A stretch of DNA of 38,977 nt from assembly GCA_947632645.1 (NCBI GenBank), contig CANRQB010000008.1, forward strand, positions 1-38,977, read 5' to 3'. This document shows, one piece after another, positions 16,432-23,132 of the stretch. Positions within the stretch are counted from its first letter, which is position 1. Every line of letters starts with the position of its first letter. The stretch is from an uncultured Clostridia bacterium. Its GTDB lineage: Bacteria; Bacillota; Clostridia; Christensenellales; UBA1242. A program made the position numbers and the translations under genes. Under the pieces are notes generated by a model. That model was not told the DNA's origin. It did not search any database and worked only from the letters and a program-made list of their open reading frames with translations.

Positions 16432-16584
16432 ATGAATAAATTTATTAAATTTTTAATATACTCTGTGGTTTATCTTTTCGCAACTTTTTTAATTATATTA
16501 GTTGTAGACAATTTGTTTTTTCGGGTAAAAATTTTAGCCAAGCATATCTTAATACAATTTATATATTATCTGCTATCGGGTTGA
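16432..16584 (+). CDS. Tiny membrane protein under XRE control, possibly frameshifted
   Basis: The in-frame product is 50 residues with one membrane helix (FLIYSVVYLFATFLIILVV). After the T6 run at 16516-16521, the -1 frame continues to a stop at 16619 and encodes a second helix, LSAIGLIWGIIIIIKNN. One more T, or a -1 slip, would give a 62-residue two-helix protein that looks more natural than the basic tail read in frame. This may be a sequencing error, a decayed gene, phase variation or programmed slippage. No ribosome site is present and the -10 box is 6 bases from the ATG. ATG at 16426 is an alternative but would lie before the expected transcript start. Function unknown. Confidence 0.55.
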   Translation: MNKFIKFLIYSVVYLFATFLIILVVDNLFFRVKILAKHILIQFIYYLLSG

Positions 16585-16841
16585 TTTGGGGTATAATAAT
16601 AATTATCAAAAATAACTAAAAAAATATAATAATAATCAATTTTTTATTGATTCTGGGCTGATTTTTTGCAATTTTTTATTATTTTTTTATAATTTTTTTA
16701 TTTTAAGGCGGATTTTTTATTTATTTTTATTTTTAAAATAGTTTTTTAATATTTAAAAATTATTTTTTTATTGTTTTAAATTGATTTTTTATTGTTTTTT
16801 AATTAATTTTTGTTATTTTAAGCCAAAAATATTAATTTTGT

Positions 16842-16870
16842 TTGCAATTTTTGCGCTTTTTTGTTAAAAT
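16842..16870 (+). promoter_or_regulatory. Promoter of the HExxH protein gene
   Basis: TTGCAA (16842-16847), 17-base spacer, TAAAAT (16865-16870), ending 6 bases before the ATG at 16877. Confidence 0.65.
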
Positions 16871-16876
16871 TTAACT

Positions 16877-17671
16877 ATGAAAATAAATAATGAACTATTA
16901 GATGAATACGTGCGAAATTTTTCGCCCACCAATTATGCGGACATTTTGATCCGCACACAAAAGTTGGTGGATGGTTTAGTTAAATTAAACAAACTACCCG
17001 CCTCTCAAATTAAATGGGAAGAAAAATCCAACCTCGCAATTTGGGCAAGTACTAACTATTCTACTGGCGAAATTACACTTAACCTAACCCTTATACGCGC
17101 AATTGTAGAACTTAATTTGGATAGCTACTCACCCAACTTTATAAGCAAGCTTAAAATTATTGCAAAGAACTATTTTAAGGGCAATATTAGGCACAACACT
17201 GTGTCCGATTCGCTAATATTTACAATAAATAATCGGCCAATAGAATCGCTAATCCTTATTGGCAACAAGCAGGCGCTAACCTACAATTTGCTTATAACCA
17301 CCCTGCACGAAATGCAGCACCTAGTTCAACTAAACAGCAATAAAGTTGAATATCAATTTATGGTTGAGCAAGATAGACTTATGCGCGCGGGCGAATATAA
17401 TAGGTTTAAAAATATCTGCGAAATGGATGCCACGGCGGAGAGTTTGCAGGTAGTTAATGATTATTTAACAAATAAAAAATATATCGATAAAAATTTAATT
17501 AAAAATATTATTGGGTTAAATTGCTATTCAATAAAAAATCCAGAAAAATATGTGGAAAATATTGTAGAAGAGTTTAATTTAAATAAATCGCCACAACAAA
17601 TATTAAAAATTAAAAAATTTTGCATAGATAGGTTAAATATTATTAATAATTTATACAATTTATACAAATAA
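16877..17671 (+). CDS. Putative zinc metallopeptidase (HExxH protein), family not recognised
   Basis: The 264-residue protein contains LITTLHEMQHLVQL with His144, Glu145 and His148, the zinc-peptidase motif HExxH. An acidic stretch CEMDATAES about 35 residues later could give the third ligand (Glu182 or Glu188), as in gluzincins. No signal peptide or membrane helix is seen, so it should be cytoplasmic. The rest is helical and lysine-rich with no recognised domain. No ribosome site precedes the ATG, and the -10 box ends 6 bases upstream, so it is a leaderless-mRNA candidate. AT content is high toward the 3' end. No substrate can be inferred. Confidence 0.7.
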   Translation: MKINNELLDEYVRNFSPTNYADILIRTQKLVDGLVKLNKLPASQIKWEEKSNLAIWASTNYSTGEITLNLTLIRAIVELNLDSYSPNFISKLKIIAKNYFKGNIRHNTVSDSLIFTINNRPIESLILIGNKQALTYNLLITTLHEMQHLVQLNSNKVEYQFMVEQDRLMRAGEYNRFKNICEMDATAESLQVVNDYLTNKKYIDKNLIKNIIGLNCYSIKNPEKYVENIVEEFNLNKSPQQILKIKKFCIDRLNIINNLYNLYK

Positions 17672-17684
17672 AAATAAATTTTGG

Positions 17685-17713
17685 TTGTGCAAAATAAAAA
17701 AATATTATATAAT
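17685..17713 (+). promoter_or_regulatory. Promoter of the nucleoside hydrolase gene
   Basis: TTGTGC (17685-17690), 17-base spacer, TATAAT (17708-17713), about 42 bases before the GTG start. Confidence 0.7.
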
Positions 17714-17754
17714 ATAGTAAGCAAACGTGCTAAATTATTTTAACAGGAGATATT

Positions 17755-18951
17755 GTGATTAAGAAAAAATTTATTATTGATACCGACCCAGGTGTGGACG
17801 ACAGCGCCGCACTTTCACTTTCGCTATACGATGACGTTATGGAAATTGTGCTGGTTACAACAGTTAGTGGAAATTTGGATGTGGATAGCGTAACCCATAA
17901 TGCGCTGCATATATTAGAAAAATTTTGCCGCACAGATATCCCGCTTGCAAAGGGCGCAACAAAACCGCTTGTTAGGGAAGCTAAGGATGCAAAATTTATC
18001 CACCAAAACTACGGCATGGGCAACTACATCCCACCTAAAACAATAACCAACAAGCCAATTAAAGAGGGCGCGGTTGAGGCAATGTACCGCACAATTAAAA
18101 AATATAAAAACGAAATTAGTGTTATACTGCTTGGCCCGCACACAAATTTGGCAAATTTAATTAAGGCACATCCGGACGTGGTGCATATGATAAGCCATGT
18201 ATATTGCGAGGGCTGCGGCGCGTATGGCAACAAAATTGAAGGCAGTTGGAAACACTACATCTCGTTTAATGCGTCTAGTGACCCTGAAGCCATGCAAATT
18301 GTGTTTAACAGCGGCATCCCTATCACTATCGTTCCATCTCGCATGGGGCGCGAACTTGCCAATTTCAACGAAAAGGAAGTGCTGTCCATCCGCGACATTA
18401 ACGACACCGGCCGCTGGATTTACGAAATGTATAGCGGGTATTGGGAGCCAACCTATCAGGATAGGCGCATCGCCACAAACGATACCTGCGCAGTGCTAAG
18501 CGCGCGCTTTCCAAAATTGTTTAAAACCAAGCGTGCATATGTTGATGTGAACACCACGGATATGCCAGGCAAAACCACATTCAACTTTAACAAGCGCGGC
18601 AACATTGAATATGTGTACAAGGTCAACCGCAAAAAGATGCATAAACTGTATTTTGAGGCAGTTGCAAAACTAAATCGCTTTAAATTTTACGATGCCAATC
18701 CAACCGACACAACAAAAAAAGAATCAAAAGCAAAAAAAGTTAACAAAGCACAACCAAATATAGATACTAAAAAAGTTAAGGATGTAAAAACAAAAACTGA
18801 TACCAAAAAAGTTAAGGCAGAAAAACCCGCCACCAAAAAAGAAATCAAACCAGCAAAAAAATCTATAAGAACAAAAGCAGCCCCAAAAGTAGCAAAGGCG
18901 AAATCTGCCACCAACCAAAAAGCGGATACAAAAACTAAAAATAAAAAGTAA
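17755..18951 (+). CDS. Inosine/uridine-preferring nucleoside hydrolase with lysine-rich tail
   Basis: The protein has 398 residues. The N-terminal ~310 form a nucleoside hydrolase: the calcium-binding motif DTDPGVDD (9-16), LGPHTNLANLI, the late aspartate in TNDTCAVLSARFP. These enzymes split nucleosides into base and ribose for purine and pyrimidine salvage. The last ~85 residues are a low-complexity Lys/Ala/Thr tail (KKESKAKKVNKA, TKKVKAEKPATKKEIKPAKK) that family members of about 310-330 residues lack. Such tails bind nucleic acid or acidic surfaces in other proteins; here that is inference. The start is GTG with AGGAGA 5 bases upstream. An AT hairpin follows the stop. Confidence 0.9.
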   Translation: MIKKKFIIDTDPGVDDSAALSLSLYDDVMEIVLVTTVSGNLDVDSVTHNALHILEKFCRTDIPLAKGATKPLVREAKDAKFIHQNYGMGNYIPPKTITNKPIKEGAVEAMYRTIKKYKNEISVILLGPHTNLANLIKAHPDVVHMISHVYCEGCGAYGNKIEGSWKHYISFNASSDPEAMQIVFNSGIPITIVPSRMGRELANFNEKEVLSIRDINDTGRWIYEMYSGYWEPTYQDRRIATNDTCAVLSARFPKLFKTKRAYVDVNTTDMPGKTTFNFNKRGNIEYVYKVNRKKMHKLYFEAVAKLNRFKFYDANPTDTTKKESKAKKVNKAQPNIDTKKVKDVKTKTDTKKVKAEKPATKKEIKPAKKSIRTKAAPKVAKAKSATNQKADTKTKNKK

Positions 18952-18957
18952 ATTTAA

Positions 18958-18980
18958 AACTCTTTTTTAAAAAAAGAGTT
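18958..18980. terminator. Hairpin after the nucleoside hydrolase gene
   Basis: AACTCTTTTTT followed by its reverse complement AAAAAAGAGTT forms a near-perfect palindrome starting 7 bases after the stop. There is no following T-run on plus, so termination is uncertain. Similar hairpins occur at 22298-22352. Confidence 0.45.
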
Positions 18981-19016
18981 GCAGAAAAATATTAGATTTA
19001 TGTTTTGCAAAATTAA

Positions 19017-19310
19017 ACACGACGCAGCACGGCAACAAAAAAGATACCAAGTGGCAAAGTTTCCACCTATAAGGAAATTGCCACCTTTTTGGGCAACCCC
19101 CACGCCGCGCGCGCAGTTGGCAACGCCTTGCACAAAAATCCAACGCCAATCATAATCCCCTGCCACCGCGTGGTTAATAGTAAAGGTGAACTTGCCAAAA
19201 ACTTCGCCTTAGGCGGGCAAGCAAAACAAAAACAACTCCTTAAAGCCGAAGGGGTAAAAATCACCAACAACAAAGTGGACTTAACCAAATATCTCTATAA
19301 ATTAAAATAA
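19017..19310 (+). pseudogene. Decayed O6-methylguanine-DNA methyltransferase (MGMT-type) gene
   Basis: The frame reads ATKKIPSGKVSTYKEIATF, then LGNPHAARAVGNALHKNP, the active-site motif IPCHRVV, and GELAKNFALGGQAKQKQLLKAEGV. This is the C-terminal domain of methylated-DNA cysteine methyltransferases, which take the alkyl group onto the cysteine of PCHR. The core and active site are intact. But a stop lies at 19014-19016, no ATG or ribosome site precedes, and the first ~15 residues expected in short MGMT proteins are degraded. Initiation at TTG 19089 would omit the start of the winged helix. I read it as a recent pseudogene; a short functional protein from a rare start is the alternative. A good terminator still follows. 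Confidence 0.7.
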
Positions 19311-19334
19311 GGTGCACAATCTTGCACCTTTTTT
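19311..19334 (+). terminator. Terminator after the MGMT remnant
   Basis: GGTGCA (19311-19316), loop CAATCT, TGCACC (19323-19328), then six T (19329-19334). It starts directly after the stop codon. Confidence 0.85.
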
Positions 19335-19349
19335 GGTGCGGTTAACAGG
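19334..19349. repeat. 16-base copy of the tRNA-Leu 3' end
   Basis: TGGTGCGGTTAACAGG here is identical to 19575-19590, which is the CCA end, the acceptor strand and part of the T arm of tRNA-Leu. The two copies are direct repeats 241 bases apart, the pattern left by site-specific integration at a tRNA 3' end. No integrase gene is present. Confidence 0.75.
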
Positions 19350-19574
19350 GGATTAGCGTTAAGAAACAGCAACTGCTTGCTGTTTTAGCCATAACTTTAC
19401 CAACCAGACTTACTTACAAAATGAAGGGATTATCAAGGGGAACACACACTTTCACTTTTACCAAATGTGCCCCTTGATATAAGCGGGCAATTAGCCCAAA
19501 AGTGAAATTTTTGCAATCTCTCGTCTTAGCTTTTATTTGCAAAAATGATAAAAAAGGGCTTAATTGCCCCGCTC
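19350..19574. other. Hairpin-dense element with a predicted pseudoknot
   Basis: Between the two tRNA-Leu 3' repeats lie: AAACAGCAA/TTGCTGTTT (19364-19372/19377-19385); TATCAAGGGG/CCCCTTGATA (19431-19440/19470-19479) extended by CACA/TGTG; a loop segment TTTCACTTTT (19450-19459) that pairs with AAAAGTGAAA (19498-19507) outside the hairpin, an H-type pseudoknot; GGGC-AATTA-GCCC (19485-19497); and ATTTTTGCAA/TTGCAAAAAT (19507-19516/19537-19546). The stems are 9-10 perfect base pairs. No coding frame is present. It may be a structured RNA or a small hairpin-rich mobile element; strand and class are unknown. Confidence 0.5.
19550..19570 (-). terminator. Terminator of tRNA-Leu
   Basis: On the minus strand: GGGC, AATTAA loop, GCCC, six T, immediately downstream of the CCA end at 19575. 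Confidence 0.7.
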
Positions 19575-19662
19575 TGGTGCGGTTAACAGGACTTGAACCT
19601 GCACGATATTGCTATCACAGGATCCTTAGTCCTGTGCGTCTGCCAATTCCGCCATAACCGCA
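19575..19662 (-). tRNA. tRNA-Leu (anticodon AAG)
   Basis: The minus strand gives an 88-base tRNA with encoded CCA. The acceptor stem pairs TGCGGTT with AACCGCA. The D arm reads GGCGGAATTGGCAGACGC, a class II (Leu) form. The anticodon stem CAGGA/TCCTG encloses the loop CTAAGGA, giving anticodon AAG for CUU codons. A long variable arm (TGATAGCAATATCGTG) follows, then the T arm CAGGTTCAAGTCCTG. All arms are intact. Fragments of this same tRNA are scattered at 19334, 19692, 19844 and 20036. Confidence 0.95.
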
Positions 19663-19691
19663 TAGTTTGTTGTTGTATTAAGTTGTTGATT

Positions 19692-19709
19692 GATCCTGTG
19701 ATATCACAG
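19692..19709. repeat. Inverted tRNA-Leu piece within a palindrome
   Basis: GATCCTGTGATA (19692-19703) is the reverse complement of tRNA-gene bases 19613-19624 (anticodon arm and start of the variable arm). It continues into the 14-base palindrome CTGTGATATCACAG (19696-19709) followed by five T. A second version, GGATCCTGTGATCACAG followed by T5, lies at 20036-20052. Confidence 0.6.
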
Positions 19710-19710
19710 T

Positions 19711-19772
19711 TTTTGTAAATTTAAACGTTAACTGGGTTGTTTTTGTTTGCTTACTAAATTAAATTTACAAAA
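19711..19772. repeat. 14-bp perfect inverted repeat
   Basis: TTTTGTAAATTTAA (19711-19724) and TTAAATTTACAAAA (19759-19772) are exact reverse complements with a 34-base loop. Purpose unknown. Confidence 0.65.
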
Positions 19773-19843
19773 CGGGGCTTTTGCTACACAACGCCCGCAC
19801 TCACTAAAAACTTGCCACTGGCAACTTTTTTTAACGCTCGCGC

Positions 19844-19881
19844 CCTTAGTCCTGTGCGTCTGCCAATTCCGCCATAACCGC
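19844..19881 (-). pseudogene. tRNA-Leu 5'-half fragment
   Basis: Thirty-eight bases identical to 19624-19661 of tRNA-Leu: the acceptor 5' strand (lacking only its first base), the D arm and the anticodon arm up to the loop. The T arm and acceptor 3' strand are absent, so it cannot make a tRNA. The perfect identity implies a recent duplication. Confidence 0.85.
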
Positions 19882-20035
19882 TCGTCGCAAATCTCACATT
19901 TGCTAAATTAATTTGCAAGACAAATTAATTGTAAGCCTATATTCGTTTGCTCCTCTCACACTGCGAAAGCCGTAGTTTTCTTGTGTGTTTTTGTATGTTT
20001 CTCTACGAAGTTTTGATATTATTAAGCTGTTTTTT

Positions 20036-20052
20036 GGATCCTGTGATCACAG
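20036..20052. repeat. Second inverted tRNA-Leu piece within a palindrome
   Basis: GGATCCTGTGA (20036-20046) is the reverse complement of 19615-19625 in tRNA-Leu and runs into the palindrome CTGTGATCACAG (20041-20052) plus five T. Confidence 0.55.
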
Positions 20053-20145
20053 TTTTTAAAAATAACAATTTTATTATATCATTATTTTTTTATTATGTCA
20101 AGATTTTGCTATAAAAATATTAAAAACTTGGTTATTTTGCCAAGT

Positions 20146-22194
20146 TTATTTTTGTTCTTTTTTGTGTTTATTAGGATTATATTTTAGGGCACGAAGGCTG
20201 TTAAGCACGGCAAGAAGAGTAACACCCATATCGGCAAACACGGCGGCTAACATGCCAGTTATGCCAAGTGCGCCCAATGTTAAAAATGTTATTTTTATTA
20301 TGGCGGACAGAATTATATTTTCCCAAACAATTTTGCGGGTGTAGCGCGAGATTTTTATTGCGGTTACAATCTTTTGCGGATTGTCGTCAACTATTACAAC
20401 ATCGCTGGCTTCTATGCTGGCGGGTGCGCCGTTTATGCCCATAGAAAAGCCCACATCTGCCATTGCAAGTGAAGGCGCATCGTTTATGCCATCCCCCACA
20501 TAGCCCACACAAGTTTTATTGTTTTTGGTGGATTTTAAATAGTTGTATTTATCGTCCGGCAGCAGATTTGCATGCACGTCGCTTATATTAAGTTTTTGTG
20601 CGACTGAATTAACCGATTCCAAATTGTCGCCCGATAGAAGTGCGGATTTTACACCCAGTTTTGTTAGCGCATCTATTGTAAGTTTTGCGCTTGGCTTAAT
20701 GCTATCGGCCAGTTCGATTGTGCCAATTATTTCGCTATTTTTGGTTAGTTCCACCACTGTGGATTTTAAATTTGCTGACTGCCTGCCCACAAAATATGAA
20801 TCATTTTCAAACTTAAATTGAACGCCTTTGCCTGCAAATTCTTTAATGTTTTCCACATCCTGCAAGCGCTTTTTATTGGCGGCAACTATCGCTTTTGCAA
20901 GTGGATGAAGCGAGTGCTGTTCGCCCAGCGCGGCAAGATACAACACATCCTTTTTGGTGTATCCTTTTGCGGCATCAACTTTTTTAACTTCGAAATTGCC
21001 GCTGGTTAATGTGCCGGTTTTATCAAACGCAACAAGTTTTAGATTGCTGCACGCATCCAGATAGTTGCTGCCCTTAATTAGCACCCCATTTTTGCTTGCA
21101 TTTCCCAGCCCGGAAAAGTACGACAGCGGCACACTAATTGCAAACGCGCACGGGCAGGATACAACCAAGAAAATCAGCCCGCGATAGAACGCATCGGATA
21201 AATCTTTCGTTACCGCCCAAACTATGCCCCACACCAGCACGGCTAGCACTACCACGCCAAGAGTGTACCAGCGAGTTAGGCGCGAGATAAAGGTTTCGGT
21301 TTTGCTCTTGTTTTCGTTGGCATTTTCCACCAAATTCATAATTTTGCTTATTGCGCTATCTTTATAATGCGCGGTGGTTTTAATTATAAGTGTGCCGTCT
21401 AGCACTATTCCGCCTGACAAAATTTTATCGCCCACGCGCGCCAACACTGGGACACTTTCGCCCGTTAAACTTTGGTTATCCACAAGCGATTGGCCGGATA
21501 TTATCTCGCCATCGATTGGCACTTTTTCGCCCGCATTAACCACGATTTTGCTGCCAACCTTAACCTCGGCTGGGACAACTTTTTGTTCTTTGCCGCGCAC
21601 AATTAAATTGGCATACTCGGGCTGCATGCGCACCAAACTTTCTATACTTTTGCGGCTTTTGTTAACCGCCAAACTTTCAAACAATTTGCCGATTGAATAC
21701 AGCGCGATAACCATTAGCCCTTCCATGTGCTCGCTTATGATAGACGCGCCCACAACCGAAATGGTTATAAGCAAATTTTCGTTAATCACGCCCTTAAACA
21801 GCAAGCGCACCGCTTTAATGTAGGTTTTGTAGCCAAGCAGCAGGCAAGCAAAAATGTATAGCGACCAGTACACCCAAACATTAAGCGGGCAAAAGAAAAT
21901 AAATACGCCGATTGATATACCCACAAGCAGCAGCACTAAATCTATTATAAACTGTTTTTTGGCGCTTGGTTTAGCATTCCCGCCCGCATCTATTTTTGCA
22001 TCCGGCTCCAGTTGTTTGGTGAGCTTAATAATTCGGTTTAGCGCATCGGTTTTATTTTCCGCATCAAAGATCAGCGAACTTTTAACAAAATCTATTTGTG
22101 CATTTTGTATGCCGTCTAACTTGTTAATTTCGCTTTGCAAACTGCGCGCACAATTTGGGCAATCCAGCCCAGTTATTTTAACTTTTACTTGCAT
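20146..22194 (-). CDS. cadA: Heavy-metal P1B-type ATPase (CadA/ZntA-like)
   Basis: The 682-residue pump has an N-terminal HMA metal-binding domain (GLDCPNCA, Cys12 and Cys15), about eight membrane helices, the TGES motif in the actuator (SLTGESVPV), the ion-path motif SCPCAFA, the phosphorylation site DKTGTLT, the HP motif of P1B pumps (QHSLHPLAKA) and the hinge GDGINDAP. It exports soft divalent metals, most likely Zn, Cd or Pb, at the cost of ATP; the CPC motif and a CadC-like regulator favour these over copper, though copper is not excluded. It follows the HMA chaperone gene by 157 bases containing hairpins, and belongs to the same operon in all likelihood. A GGAG site lies 5 bases before the ATG. 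Confidence 0.93.
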   Translation of the reverse strand: MQVKVKITGLDCPNCARSLQSEINKLDGIQNAQIDFVKSSLIFDAENKTDALNRIIKLTKQLEPDAKIDAGGNAKPSAKKQFIIDLVLLLVGISIGVFIFFCPLNVWVYWSLYIFACLLLGYKTYIKAVRLLFKGVINENLLITISVVGASIISEHMEGLMVIALYSIGKLFESLAVNKSRKSIESLVRMQPEYANLIVRGKEQKVVPAEVKVGSKIVVNAGEKVPIDGEIISGQSLVDNQSLTGESVPVLARVGDKILSGGIVLDGTLIIKTTAHYKDSAISKIMNLVENANENKSKTETFISRLTRWYTLGVVVLAVLVWGIVWAVTKDLSDAFYRGLIFLVVSCPCAFAISVPLSYFSGLGNASKNGVLIKGSNYLDACSNLKLVAFDKTGTLTSGNFEVKKVDAAKGYTKKDVLYLAALGEQHSLHPLAKAIVAANKKRLQDVENIKEFAGKGVQFKFENDSYFVGRQSANLKSTVVELTKNSEIIGTIELADSIKPSAKLTIDALTKLGVKSALLSGDNLESVNSVAQKLNISDVHANLLPDDKYNYLKSTKNNKTCVGYVGDGINDAPSLAMADVGFSMGINGAPASIEASDVVIVDDNPQKIVTAIKISRYTRKIVWENIILSAIIKITFLTLGALGITGMLAAVFADMGVTLLAVLNSLRALKYNPNKHKKEQK

Positions 22195-22297
22195 AAAACT
22201 CCATTTTTTATCGATTTTTTGTTAATTTTTATTGTTTTTTATTGTTTTTAAACGATATTTTTGATTTTTAAAAAATTTTAATTGCAAATTTTTCTGT

Positions 22298-22352
22298 AAC
22301 TCTTTTTGCTAAAAAGAGTTGTTTTTTCTACTACTCTTTCTCAAAAAAGAGT
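22298..22352. repeat. Two AACTCTTT hairpins between the HMA and ATPase genes
   Basis: AACTCTTTTT-GCT-AAAAAGAGTT (22298-22320), then ACTCTTT/AAAGAGT (22333-22352) touching the HMA stop codon. The sequences resemble each other and the hairpin at 18958-18980. A T-run follows only on plus, so they are not classic terminators for the minus operon. They may lower or stabilise read-through into the ATPase gene. Confidence 0.5.
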
Positions 22353-22564
22353 TATTTAACTATAGTTACAACTGCGTCAAAATCTTTGGCTTTTAGTGCA
22401 ATTTGTTTTACTGCATCGTCTGCATTTTTTGCATCGAATGTAAGCACACCCGCCTCAAAATCGATTTTAGCATTTTTAACTCCGTCAATAAGATTAATGC
22501 CATTTTGCAAACTTTTTGCACATTTTGGGCAGGTTAGCCCAGATATTTTTGCTTTAACTTTCAT
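22352..22564 (-). CDS. HMA-domain metallochaperone
   Basis: The 70-residue protein is one heavy-metal-associated domain: MKVKAKISGLTCPKCAKSLQ with the metal-binding CPKC, then the beta-alpha-beta-beta-alpha-beta pattern ending in DAVVTIVK. Such proteins carry metal to P-type ATPases. It resembles the N-terminal domain of the ATPase encoded next (GLDCPNCARSLQ), which suggests that they exchange metal. Its ATG overlaps the regulator's stop codon (ATGA at 22561-22564), so translation is coupled. GGAG lies 5 bases upstream. Confidence 0.9.
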   Translation of the reverse strand: MKVKAKISGLTCPKCAKSLQNGINLIDGVKNAKIDFEAGVLTFDAKNADDAVKQIALKAKDFDAVVTIVK

Positions 22565-22926
22565 TTTAACTCCTTTACATGTTCCAAACAAATTTCGAAC
22601 AACTGCCTAACGTGCTCGTCCGCCAGCGAATATATAACCTGTTTGCCCGAGCGCACCCCCTTAACAATGCCCGCCTCTTTTAAGTTTTGCAGTTGATGCG
22701 ACACGGCAGATTTTGTCATATTTAAGGTGGCAGATATATCGCACACGCACAAATCCGATTTATCCAGTGCGTTAATTATTTTAATTCGCGTACTATCCGC
22801 CATGGCCTTGTAAAAATCGGCAATATCAAAAAGCACGCGCTCTTTAAGCATACTCTTTTTAACCTTTTTCACCGAACTTTTATCGATAGTGTTGCAATCG
22901 CACACCACACACTTGCATTTTGCCAT
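22561..22926 (-). CDS. cadC: ArsR/SmtB-family metal-responsive repressor (CadC-like)
   Basis: The 121-residue winged-helix repressor has SDLCVCDISATLNMTKSAVSHQLQNLKEAGIV as its recognition region, including the CVC pair (Cys60, Cys62) of the alpha-3 metal site. Its N-terminus is cysteine-rich (MAKCKCVVCDC; Cys4, 6, 9, 11), as in CadC where N-terminal cysteines complete the site for Cd and Pb. It should leave DNA when metal binds and so release the efflux operon. The ATG at 22926 follows GAGGTGA; the longer open frame would run through the operator and promoter. It is the first gene of repressor-chaperone-ATPase. Confidence 0.92.
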   Translation of the reverse strand: MAKCKCVVCDCNTIDKSSVKKVKKSMLKERVLFDIADFYKAMADSTRIKIINALDKSDLCVCDISATLNMTKSAVSHQLQNLKEAGIVKGVRSGKQVIYSLADEHVRQLFEICLEHVKELK

Positions 22927-22937
22927 TTTCACCTCAG

Positions 22938-22980
22938 TTGAACGATTGTTCAACCATATTATAATTGAATATATATTCAA
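22938..22980. promoter_or_regulatory. Two 16-bp palindromic operators of the metal operon
   Basis: O1 TTGAACGATTGTTCAA (22938-22953) and O2 TTGAATATATATTCAA (22965-22980) share TTGAAY...RTTCAA and have centres 27 bases apart. O2 fills the promoter spacer; O1 lies just after the -10 box. Confidence 0.8.
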
Positions 22981-22987
22981 CTGTCAA
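22958..22987 (-). promoter_or_regulatory. Sigma-A promoter of the metal operon
   Basis: Minus strand: TTGACA (22982-22987), 18-base spacer holding O2, TATAAT (22958-22963). Confidence 0.85.
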
Positions 22988-23132
22988 GCATTTTATACAT
23001 AATTTAAAAAATTTTTATAGGTATAAATATAAAAAAGAATTAAAAATTTTTGTAAATAAAAGCTTTGGATTAGTTGTTTCGATTTTAATTTAACGAAATG
23101 TTTATAGTTAACAATATTTAAGTTAATTTTGT

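Larger units (their letters stand above)
19663..20145. other. Non-coding region with inverted repeats and tRNA fragments
   Basis: No gene was found in these 483 bases. They hold a 14-bp perfect inverted repeat (19711-19724/19759-19772), palindromes at 19696-19709 and 20041-20052, a TTGCC-ACT-GGCAA hairpin followed by T7 (about 19816-19836), a 38-base tRNA-Leu fragment (19844-19881), and a 10-bp hairpin AATTAATTTG/CAAATTAATT (19906-19930). Confidence 0.6.

Noticed and set aside
19350-19574. tmRNA because of the pseudoknot
   Set aside because: There is no alanine-tRNA-like domain with G-U pair and CCA, and no tag reading frame.
22927-22980. Longer N-terminus for the ArsR-type repressor
   Set aside because: The extension runs through operator O1, the -10 box and operator O2.
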